Made by a program: the position numbers and the translations under genes. 5,734 nucleotides of DNA from Campylobacteraceae bacterium (lineage in GTDB: Bacteria > Campylobacterota > Campylobacteria > Campylobacterales > Sulfurospirillaceae): positions 1-5,734 of the forward strand of contig JALVAU010000458.1 in NCBI GenBank assembly GCA_027011025.1. Direction: 5' to 3'. Of this stretch, positions 1-5,734 are shown piece by piece. The notes beneath the pieces are model-generated. The model was not told where the DNA came from and ran no database searches. It saw only the letters and a program-made list of their open reading frames with translations. Numbering within the stretch: the stretch's first letter is position 1; every line of letters begins with the position of its first letter.

Positions 1-30
1 CAATTGTGAGCAAATTATACCACCCTTTGG

Positions 31-132
31 GCAAAAAGATAAAGTATCATCTGGCTTCGTTAGATTTTTTCACCCAAGCTTCAAGCTAGGCTTTCAAAAA
101 TCTGCCTCGCATATGACACTTTCTCTTTTTGC
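31..132. repeat. Imperfect ~100-bp palindrome (MITE-like or structured element)
   Basis: Outer arms 31-50 and 113-132 pair at 18 of 20 positions (GCAAAAAGATAAAGTATCAT against ATGACACTTTCTCTTTTTGC). An inner pair, AGATTTTT at 62-69 with AAAAATCT at 96-103, is perfect. The centre, 77-87, is a tight AGCTT-C-AAGCT hairpin. The three nested pairings make one long interrupted hairpin. There is no run of T right after the stem, so it is not a classical terminator. Comparison with the right flank suggests it was inserted into another repeat. It could be a non-autonomous mobile element or the structured 3' part of a neighbouring transcript. Confidence 0.6.
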
Positions 133-164
133 TCAGATATGTGTTTAGTGTGTAAGGTCAGTTA
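132..164 (+). repeat. Left copy of a 33-bp inverted repeat
   Basis: Begins CTCAGATATGTGTTTAGTG and continues GTAAGGTCAGTTA. It matches the reverse complement of 5636-5668 at 32 of 33 positions; the single difference is T at 151 where the other copy has C. It lies 166 bases past the MATE stop codon. Seen from each gene, both copies are downstream and in the same orientation to transcription. A fragment of the longer repeat also occurs at 9-23, where 13 of 15 bases match the complement of 5668-5682. Confidence 0.85.
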
Positions 165-330
165 TAATACCAAAAAGGAGTAAAAATACTGATTAAAATA
201 GTTGTGCAGGTGTTAATTTCCACCCCAATCCACCAAGAACCAAGATCTAATTCTTTAAACCAAAAAAGAGACTAAAACGATATGAAAAGATAGATAGGTT
301 AATAAAAACATAGTAAAGATACTCTAGAGT
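165..330. other. AT-rich spacer without a supported gene
   Basis: Together with 1-164 this forms a 330-base stretch with no convincing gene. It holds a TATAAT at 163-168 at the edge of the repeat, an AAAAAGGAG at 172-180, and a 10-bp perfect palindrome ACTCTAGAGT at 321-330 directly after the MATE stop codon. The last has too short a stem to be a terminator. No tRNA, riboswitch or protein gene could be supported. Confidence 0.5.
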
Positions 331-1665
331 CTATTGTAAGGTTATATCGGAAAATCTGCTTTTTGCATACCACAATATAAATAGAGCTGATACCCAGATG
401 ATACCTGCTATTCCCCACCAGTAGAAATTTAGAGGCATTTTGAAAAAAGCGAAAAGACTAAACAAAAAGATAGGAATGACAAGTTGCCTAAACAGACTCA
501 AATATATGAGAAGTGCCGGCTGTTTTATGCCTTGCAATAGAGATATATTTATAAAAACCAACATATATGCATATAGAGCTGTTGCTGCTGCATAGAGATA
601 TCCAAGTCCTGCTTTTATAACCAAGGGGTCACTTGTAAATATCTTAAAGACAAACTCGCCACCGATATAGACTAATGCCATACCGATAAACCAAAGAATC
701 AGTCCAATTTTTTGTGCATAAACAACAGTATCTTTTACTCTGCTATATAGTTTTGCGCCATTGTTTTGTGATACAAGCGCAAGAACTGCTACATTTATGC
801 CAAGACTCGGCAACAAGATGATTTGCTCAACTCTAACCGCTATACCGTAAGCCGCTACAACATGCTTGCCAAAAGGTGATATGTAGTATGTGATGATAAA
901 CATCCCAAGTGCCATCAAGGACATATTAACAGTTGGCGGAAAACCCTGTTTTATGAAAGATTTTATAATTTGAATATCAAATACAAATGGTGGCATATCC
1001 TTTAAAAGGTAACTTTTTTTAAGATTGAAAAAGAGATACACCATCCCGAAAAATTCGATGATGATAGTCGCTAATGCTATCCCTTTGACGCCAAGTGGAG
1101 GAATGCCAAATCCACCTTTGACAAACCAATAATCAAGCAGCACATTGCAAAAAAATCCGACAATCAAAAAGTTTCTAAACACCTTGGTATTTCCTATCGA
1201 GTTTAGTATAGCATTTGAGAAAAAAGCGCCTACAAAAAAGACAGCTCCGAGTAAAATCACATCTATATACGAGAGCGCTTCTCGCAAATAAACTCCATTT
1301 GCGCCAAGAATTTGCATAAGATATGGAGATACTGTAAGACCTATAATCGTCAGACAGACCGCTAAAAGAATTGCTAAAAGAATCGTGTGATAAATAATCT
1401 GTTTTGCATATTTTATGTCTCTATTTCCAAGAGCATTACCGACAAGAGCCGTGACTCCCTGACTCATCCCGCCTGCTACTGCTATTATCACAAAAAATAT
1501 AGAAAAAGTCAGTGAAAGAGAAGCCAATGCAGTAGTAGAGATATTCCCGGCAAAATAGGTATCGGTTACATTGAACATCGTATGAAAAAAATATCCTATA
1601 CTAGATGGTATGGCGATGGACCTAAGATGCTTTTTTATATCGCCGCTTGTCAAGCTTGTTTCCAT
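331..1665 (-). CDS. MATE-family multidrug efflux transporter
   Basis: Encodes a 444-residue inner-membrane protein of the MATE (NorM/DinF-like) family. Known members export cationic drugs and metabolites in exchange for Na+ or H+; the substrate here cannot be told. The N-terminal signature is seen (IPSSIGYFFHTMFNVTDTYFAG, about residues 19-40), with Asp35 where NorM-type pumps keep an essential acid. Hydrophobic segments fill two lobes, roughly 15-213 and 240-435, joined by a charged loop (LKKSYLLKDMPP). The second lobe has GIAVRVEQI with Glu280, another position acidic in NorM, and SQNNGA near 299-304. Length is normal and no frame break is seen. I chose ATG at 1665. A TTG at 1701 would add 12 residues, but it lies at or just before the start of transcription expected from the -10 box at 1704-1712, and the ATG has AAGGA 10 bases upstream. 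The gene is divergent from the c-di-GMP sensor. Family call is firm; substrate unknown. Confidence 0.95.
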   Translation of the reverse strand: METSLTSGDIKKHLRSIAIPSSIGYFFHTMFNVTDTYFAGNISTTALASLSLTFSIFFVIIAVAGGMSQGVTALVGNALGNRDIKYAKQIIYHTILLAILLAVCLTIIGLTVSPYLMQILGANGVYLREALSYIDVILLGAVFFVGAFFSNAILNSIGNTKVFRNFLIVGFFCNVLLDYWFVKGGFGIPPLGVKGIALATIIIEFFGMVYLFFNLKKSYLLKDMPPFVFDIQIIKSFIKQGFPPTVNMSLMALGMFIITYYISPFGKHVVAAYGIAVRVEQIILLPSLGINVAVLALVSQNNGAKLYSRVKDTVVYAQKIGLILWFIGMALVYIGGEFVFKIFTSDPLVIKAGLGYLYAAATALYAYMLVFINISLLQGIKQPALLIYLSLFRQLVIPIFLFSLFAFFKMPLNFYWWGIAGIIWVSALFILWYAKSRFSDITLQ

Positions 1666-1675
1666 GTGATTATAG

Positions 1676-1680
1676 TCCTT
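1676..1680 (-). promoter_or_regulatory. Ribosome binding site deciding the MATE start
   Basis: On the minus strand the bases read AAGGA, followed by 10 bases (CTATAATCAC) and the ATG at 1665. The spacing is a little long but acceptable. No comparable Shine-Dalgarno can serve the upstream TTG at 1701, because the promoter -10 box lies directly in front of it. This supports the 444-residue product over a 456-residue one. Confidence 0.6.
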
Positions 1681-1703
1681 GTCCAGCTGATATTGCTCCA
1701 AGG

Positions 1704-1712
1704 ATTATAGCA
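1704..1712 (-). promoter_or_regulatory. Extended -10 promoter of the MATE gene
   Basis: The minus strand reads TGCTATAAT, a perfect extended -10 element (TGnTATAAT). Transcription would start near 1697, giving a leader of about 32 bases before the ATG at 1665. No good TTGACA-like -35 is seen at the usual distance; GTTAAA at 1731-1726 is the nearest and is weak. Lack of a -35 with a strong extended -10 is typical of housekeeping promoters described in Campylobacter and relatives. The assignment is by pattern only. Confidence 0.65.
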
Positions 1713-1790
1713 GAAAAGATTAAAATTTAACTCCTTGTATCACTATATAAATATTTTGTTTTTTGAAGTTAATGTTTGTAAGTTTAAAAG

Positions 1791-1810
1791 TATCATATTT
1801 AAATATGATA
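1791..1810. promoter_or_regulatory. Perfect 20-bp palindrome overlapping the sensor promoter
   Basis: TATCATATTT is followed directly by its exact reverse complement AAATATGATA, with no spacer. The right half contains the TG and first two bases (TA) of the extended -10 of the sensor gene, so a dimeric protein bound here would block RNA polymerase. The site is about 80 bp upstream of the MATE -10, so it could also act on that gene. The symmetry is seen directly; the role as an operator is inferred. AT-rich DNA makes short palindromes common, but 10 matched base pairs placed on a promoter are unlikely to be accidental. The binding protein is not identified. Confidence 0.5.
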
Positions 1811-1814
1811 TAAT
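1806..1814 (+). promoter_or_regulatory. Extended -10 promoter of the sensor gene
   Basis: The plus strand reads TGATATAAT, another perfect TGnTATAAT. A transcript would begin near 1821, leaving a short leader of about 18 bases before the ATG at 1839. No -35 hexamer is evident; the upstream DNA is T-rich (runs at 1756-1764). The only Shine-Dalgarno candidate is a weak TTAGG ending at 1830, 8 bases from the start codon. Confidence 0.65.
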
Positions 1815-1838
1815 TTTATAAATTATTAGGTTGCATTT

Positions 1839-4800
1839 ATGAAAATATTGATTTTAATATGCCTTTTTTTTGTGACTGTTTTTGCAAATGAAAAAGTTTC
1901 CCTACAGCTTCAGTGGTTTGACCAGTTTCAATTTGCTGGATACTATATAGCAAAAGAGAAGGGGTATTACAGGGATGTTGGTCTTGATGTAGATATTAAG
2001 AAATACAAAGCCGGACTTGATGTTGCCAAAGAAGTGACAAGTGGTAGAGCAACCTTTGGAACAGGAAGAACATCTCTGCTTATTGATGAGAGCAAAAATA
2101 GTAATATCATCTTGATGTCTGCCATATTTCAATCTTCCCCATTGGTTTTAGTTACTAAAAAATCATCAAATATAAATATTATAGAAAATTTTAAGCACAA
2201 AAGAGCAATAGTGGCTGGCACAGAAGAGTCAGCCGGCACTTTTGCAATGCTCTCCTCTCACGGTATCTCTAGAAAAGATATGAACATACTTGAAAGTAAA
2301 AATAAACTGCAAGATTTTATAGATGGGAAGGCAGATATTATATCTGCATATACATCAAACCAAGTTCATCTCTTAAGACAAAAAGGGATAGATATAAATG
2401 TGTTTAACCCAAAAGACTATGGATTTGATTTTTATAGTGATCTGCTTTTTACAAGTAAAAAAGAGTATATTTCAAAGCCACAAGTGGTTATTAACTTCAA
2501 AAATGCGTCACTCAAAGGTTGGGAATATGCTTTTTCTCATATAGGCGAAACTGTAAAACTGATAGAAAAAAAATACAACTCACAGCATAAAACAGATGAA
2601 CAACTTTTCTTTGAGGCATTAACCCTAAAGGAGCTAGCATATAAGGGTGCCGATAGGCTAGGAAGTATAGATAAAAATAAAATAAAACAGATATATGATA
2701 TATATAAAATAATGGGTTTTATCAAAAAAGATATAGACTTAAATGATGTAATTTTAAAAGAAGATAAGTCAAAGATGCACCTAAATAAAAAAGAAAAATC
2801 TTGGATAAAAAAACATCCTGTTATTAAATATAGCGAAGTAAATTGGAAGCCATTGTCTATCATAAAAGACGGAAAGATGGGGGGAATATTTGGAGATTTT
2901 TTAGATTTGATTTCAAAAAAAACGGGTTTAAAATTTAGATATATACACTCTGATACATGGAGAGATGTTATAGAAAAATTTAAAAAACAAGAGATAGATA
3001 TAATTCCCTCAAGCCCACAAATTTCAGACTTAGATTTAGGTTTGGTAAGCAAAGTCTATAAGACATATCCTATGGTTATAGTATCAGGCGATAAGTATAA
3101 ATATATATCTAGTTTGGAAGATTTAACTAAGCAAACTATTGCTGTACCAAAATACTATACGAGTTATCTCTATTTAAGAAAAAATTATCCGCATATAAAG
3201 ATAAAAGTAACAAAAGATATACCAGAGGCACTAACTTTGGTAGAAGAGGGTAAAGCCGATGCATTTGTTGGGCATATTGCAGCAGCTATATACTATATAT
3301 CTACGCTTCACTTTACAAATTTGAAGATAGCCGGTACGACAAATTTTAAGTTTGAACATAGTTATCTTGTACAAAAAAAATACCCCGAACTATTATCAAT
3401 CATAAACAAAGCATTTATGAGTATAACTTTGGAAGAGAGAGCTAAAATATATTCAAAATGGTCAAGTGTAACTGTAAAAGAGATGGATTACAGAACAATT
3501 TTTAAAATCTTAATTATCGGTTTTATACTATTTTTATTTCTTTTGTATAGAAATAAAAAATTGAAAAAATATAATGAAGAGACAAAAAAACTAAAAGAGC
3601 GTCTGGAATTAGCCCTTAAGGGCAACAATGAAGGGGTGTGGGATCGGGATTTGCAAAAGGATATTTTATATTTGTCTCCAAGATGGAAAGCCATACTTGG
3701 CTACAAAGATGAAGAATTAGAAAATGAAAGAGATAGTTGGAGAGTTCGGGTGCATCCTGATGATTTGCAAGGAGCGCTAAAAGATATAAAAGATCATTTG
3801 GAGGGAAAAACTGAATTTTATGAAAATGCGCATAGGATAAAACATAAAAATGGATATTGGATATGGGTTTTAGATAGAGGAAAAAAGATACTAGATGAGA
3901 ATGGTAAAGCAGTTAGAATGATAGGAACCCATGCTGATATAACAGAAAAAAAAGAGTTGCAGTTGCGACTAGAGCGTCAAGAACAAATCATAGAGCAGAT
4001 TCATGATTGTGTTATTTTGGCAGATTTGGATGGCTATATAATGAGTTGGAATAGAGGTGCAGAAGTTTTGCTTGGATACACAAAAGATGAAGCCATAGGT
4101 TGCCATATAGATATGTTTTATAAGGGTAGATATAGCAGTTTAGTAAAAAAAGTTGTAAAAATTCTAAGAAAAAAAGAGAAGTTGGATATGGAGTTGGAAT
4201 TAGTTACAAAATTAGGGAAAAAGATATTTTCACAAAGTTCCATATCTGTTTTTAGGGATGAAAATGGACATATTAGTGGTATTGTAGGTTATATCAGAGA
4301 TATTACTAGAAGAAAAGAGATAGAAAGCGAGCTAAAAAAACAAGAAGAGATACTGTGGCATCAAGCAAATTATGACCTTCTAACTGGATTGCCAAATAGA
4401 TCTTTGTTTAAAGATAGGTTAGAGCATAGCATAGAAAATGGAAAGAGGCACGATGTAAAATTTGCACTTTTTTTTCTTGATCTAGATAGATTTAAACAGA
4501 TAAATGACTCTTTAGGTCATGAAGTGGGTGATATGGTTCTAAAGAAGGTTGGTAGTCTAGTAAAATCCATATTACGCAAAGAGGATACTTTGGCAAGATT
4601 GGGTGGTGATGAATTTGTAATTGTTACAGGTAATATATCTAAAGTTGCGGATGTGGGACATTTGGCAGATAAAATTATAAATGCACTAAAAGAGCCAATT
4701 ATTATAGATGGGCATAATTTGTATTTATCTGTTAGTATAGGAATTAGCTTGTTTCCAGATGACAGTAAGGATATGCGTAATCTTCTTAAGTTTGCAGATT

Positions 4801-5642
4801 CTGCTATGTATAAAGCAAAGGATGAAGGTAGAGATAATTATCAATTTTATTCACCGGATATGACTAAATTAGCTTTTGAGAGGGTTGCTATGGAGACACA
4901 TCTTCGTTTAGCAATCAAAAATCAAGAATTTATAGTCTATTATCAACCGCAGTTTGATGCGCTAAGCGAAGAGATAGTTGGTGTTGAAGCACTTGTGAGG
5001 TGGGCTCACCCTACTATGGGCTTGATTGCACCATCAAGATTTATTCCTTTGGCAGAAGACACAGGAATGATAGCTGATATAGATAAGCTTGTGATGGAAC
5101 AAGCTTTGAAACAGGTTGATAAGTGGCGTAAGCGTGGGCTGGATCCCGGAACTCTTGCCTTGAATTTATCCATTGGTCACTTAGGTAATAAGAATTTAAT
5201 AAATTTTATACAAAAAAATATCTCCCTATATCAAATGGATGCCAAAAATTTAGAGCTTGAAGTAACAGAGAGTAAAGTTATGAAAAAACCAGAAGAGATG
5301 ATTGCAAAATTAAAAATATTGAGTGATATGGGTATTAAAATAGCTATAGATGACTTTGGGACAGGTTATTCATCCCTATCTTATTTAAAAAGATTACCTA
5401 TTGATATATTAAAAATTGATCAATCCTTTGTTAGGCATGTTCCACTAAGTGACGATGATTCTTCCATCGTTAGGTCAATTATAGCGCTTGGTCAAAGTTT
5501 AGATTTAACACTACTTGCAGAAGGGGTTGAAACACTAGAGCAGAAAAATTTTATGATTGAAAATGGTTGTAAGATTATACAAGGATATTACTTTAGCAAA
5601 CCGTTAAACCATGCAGATATGGAAAAATTACTTTCTAACTGA
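1839..5642 (+). CDS. Dual periplasmic-domain sensor with PAS-PAS-GGDEF-EAL (c-di-GMP synthase/phosphodiesterase)
   Basis: A 1267-residue inner-membrane signalling protein. Order: signal peptide 1-16 (cleavage likely after VFA); NMT1/THI5-like binding domain about 19-295, with the hallmark LQWFDQFQFAGYYIAKEKGYY; a second, SBP_bac_3-type binding domain about 315-545; one membrane helix about 553-570 followed by basic RNKKLKK, placing the rest in the cytoplasm; PAS_3-type domain about 585-705; second PAS about 713-827; linker helix; GGDEF about 842-1004; EAL about 1010-1263. The cyclase site is intact: GGDEF at 922-926, metal ligand Asp881, Asn889 and Asp898. An RxxD inhibitory site (Arg913-Asp916) sits five residues before GGDEF. 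The phosphodiesterase site also looks intact: EALVR from Glu1050, Asn1109, Glu1141, DDFGTG from Asp1171, Lys1192, Glu1228 and Gln1248. It should therefore make and/or degrade c-di-GMP in response to periplasmic ligands. NMT1 relatives bind thiamine pyrimidine precursors, sulfonates or similar; the ligand here is unknown. No ABC permease or ATPase gene is adjacent, favouring sensing over uptake. The last codons and TGA fall inside a repeat. Confidence 0.96.
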   Translation: MKILILICLFFVTVFANEKVSLQLQWFDQFQFAGYYIAKEKGYYRDVGLDVDIKKYKAGLDVAKEVTSGRATFGTGRTSLLIDESKNSNIILMSAIFQSSPLVLVTKKSSNINIIENFKHKRAIVAGTEESAGTFAMLSSHGISRKDMNILESKNKLQDFIDGKADIISAYTSNQVHLLRQKGIDINVFNPKDYGFDFYSDLLFTSKKEYISKPQVVINFKNASLKGWEYAFSHIGETVKLIEKKYNSQHKTDEQLFFEALTLKELAYKGADRLGSIDKNKIKQIYDIYKIMGFIKKDIDLNDVILKEDKSKMHLNKKEKSWIKKHPVIKYSEVNWKPLSIIKDGKMGGIFGDFLDLISKKTGLKFRYIHSDTWRDVIEKFKKQEIDIIPSSPQISDLDLGLVSKVYKTYPMVIVSGDKYKYISSLEDLTKQTIAVPKYYTSYLYLRKNYPHIKIKVTKDIPEALTLVEEGKADAFVGHIAAAIYYISTLHFTNLKIAGTTNFKFEHSYLVQKKYPELLSIINKAFMSITLEERAKIYSKWSSVTVKEMDYRTIFKILIIGFILFLFLLYRNKKLKKYNEETKKLKERLELALKGNNEGVWDRDLQKDILYLSPRWKAILGYKDEELENERDSWRVRVHPDDLQGALKDIKDHLEGKTEFYENAHRIKHKNGYWIWVLDRGKKILDENGKAVRMIGTHADITEKKELQLRLERQEQIIEQIHDCVILADLDGYIMSWNRGAEVLLGYTKDEAIGCHIDMFYKGRYSSLVKKVVKILRKKEKLDMELELVTKLGKKIFSQSSISVFRDENGHISGIVGYIRDITRRKEIESELKKQEEILWHQANYDLLTGLPNRSLFKDRLEHSIENGKRHDVKFALFFLDLDRFKQINDSLGHEVGDMVLKKVGSLVKSILRKEDTLARLGGDEFVIVTGNISKVADVGHLADKIINALKEPIIIDGHNLYLSVSIGISLFPDDSKDMRNLLKFADSAMYKAKDEGRDNYQFYSPDMTKLAFERVAMETHLRLAIKNQEFIVYYQPQFDALSEEIVGVEALVRWAHPTMGLIAPSRFIPLAEDTGMIADIDKLVMEQALKQVDKWRKRGLDPGTLALNLSIGHLGNKNLINFIQKNISLYQMDAKNLELEVTESKVMKKPEEMIAKLKILSDMGIKIAIDDFGTGYSSLSYLKRLPIDILKIDQSFVRHVPLSDDDSSIVRSIIALGQSLDLTLLAEGVETLEQKNFMIENGCKIIQGYYFSKPLNHADMEKLLSN

Positions 5643-5668
5643 CCTTACGCACTAAACACATATCTGAG
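5636..5668 (-). repeat. Right copy of the 33-bp inverted repeat, overlapping the sensor's 3' end
   Basis: Reverse complement of the copy at 132-164 with one mismatch. It includes the last base of the Ser codon, the Asn codon and the TGA stop of the sensor gene, so the repeat terminates the reading frame. It continues without interruption into GTGGTATAAG, which the left copy has only on the far side of a 109-bp insertion. The bases 5644-5653 and 5667-5677 can form a stem (CTTA/TAAG plus CACT/AGTG with a small internal loop). Confidence 0.85.
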
Positions 5669-5697
5669 TGGTATAAGTTGCCATCAAGTGCTAGGCA

Positions 5698-5734
5698 GTA
5701 AGATGCAGGAGCTACTAGTAGCTTCAAATCTTAC
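5698..5734. repeat. Two-tier hairpin at the right edge
   Basis: GTAAGAT (5698-5704) pairs perfectly with ATCTTAC (5728-5734). Inside it, 5710-5723 is a perfect 14-bp palindrome (AGCTACTAGTAGCT), extended by G5708-C5725 and a G-U pair, with a CTAG loop. A small stem TGCC/GGCA (5679-5682 with 5694-5697) precedes it. The window ends at the outer stem, so the element may be longer and the presence of a following T-run cannot be judged. No coding sequence is supported in 5643-5734. It may be a terminator for the sensor gene, or part of a longer dispersed repeat. Confidence 0.55.

Noticed and set aside
31..132. Palindrome as a CRISPR repeat or integron attC-like site
   Set aside because: There is a single copy with no regular spacers, and the arms lack recognisable attC core sites (GTTRRRY-type ends).
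321..330. ACTCTAGAGT palindrome as terminator of the MATE gene
   Set aside because: Five-base arms with no loop cannot form a stable RNA hairpin, and no T-run follows directly in the direction of MATE transcription.
2537..3052. Long open frame on the minus strand inside the sensor gene
   Set aside because: It lies fully within the well-supported SBP_bac_3 and NMT1 coding region; its translation is low-complexity Ser/Phe/Ile, typical of the antisense of Lys/Asp/Asn-rich sequence. The same holds for shorter minus-strand frames at 1902-2132 and 3488-3694.
1864..4475. Runs of eight A or T inside the sensor gene (1864-1871, 2566-2573, 3373-3380, 3946-3953, 4468-4475) as possible phase-variation tracts
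   Set aside because: Such runs are expected in AT-rich, lysine- and phenylalanine-rich coding DNA. Phase-variable tracts known in this group are mostly longer G/C runs, and the frame is intact at all five.
1..5734. Composite transposon bounded by the inverted 33-bp repeats
   Set aside because: No transposase or recombinase gene lies between or beside the repeats, and no target-site duplication is seen outside them; the repeats are better treated as dispersed intergenic elements until counted.

Overview
The window has the look of an AT-rich Campylobacterota (epsilonproteobacterial) chromosome, of the Sulfurimonas/Sulfuricurvum/Arcobacter kind. This is inferred from the low GC, the extended -10 promoters without a clear -35, and a very long sensor protein that joins periplasmic binding domains to PAS-GGDEF-EAL. 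The genus cannot be fixed from the sequence alone.

Layout: positions 1-330 hold no convincing gene. They carry a roughly 100-bp imperfect palindrome (31-132), then a 33-bp repeat (132-164), then plain AT-rich sequence. A MATE-family efflux transporter is read leftward from 1665 to 331. A 173-bp intergenic region carries two divergent TGnTATAAT promoters, and a perfect 20-bp palindrome overlaps the rightward one. The rightward gene (1839-5642) encodes a 1267-residue membrane sensor: signal peptide, NMT1/THI5-like binding domain, SBP_bac_3 binding domain, one membrane helix, two PAS domains, GGDEF and EAL. The last 92 bases are a structured non-coding stretch with several hairpins, running off the window edge.

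The two genes share a divergent control region, which is the only evidence that they may be co-regulated. The sensor would turn binding of one or two periplasmic small molecules into changes in c-di-GMP; both the synthesis and hydrolysis sites look intact. The MATE pump would export cationic or toxic compounds. A functional link between them is a guess.

The most unusual feature is at the borders. The same 33-bp sequence (32 of 33 identical) lies in inverted orientation at 132-164 and 5636-5668, enclosing both genes, and the right copy supplies the sensor's stop codon. The left copy appears to be split from its upstream part by a 109-bp palindromic insertion that the right copy lacks. This suggests a dispersed repeat family with a nested mini-element. 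No defence system, CRISPR, tRNA, rRNA or transposase gene was seen.
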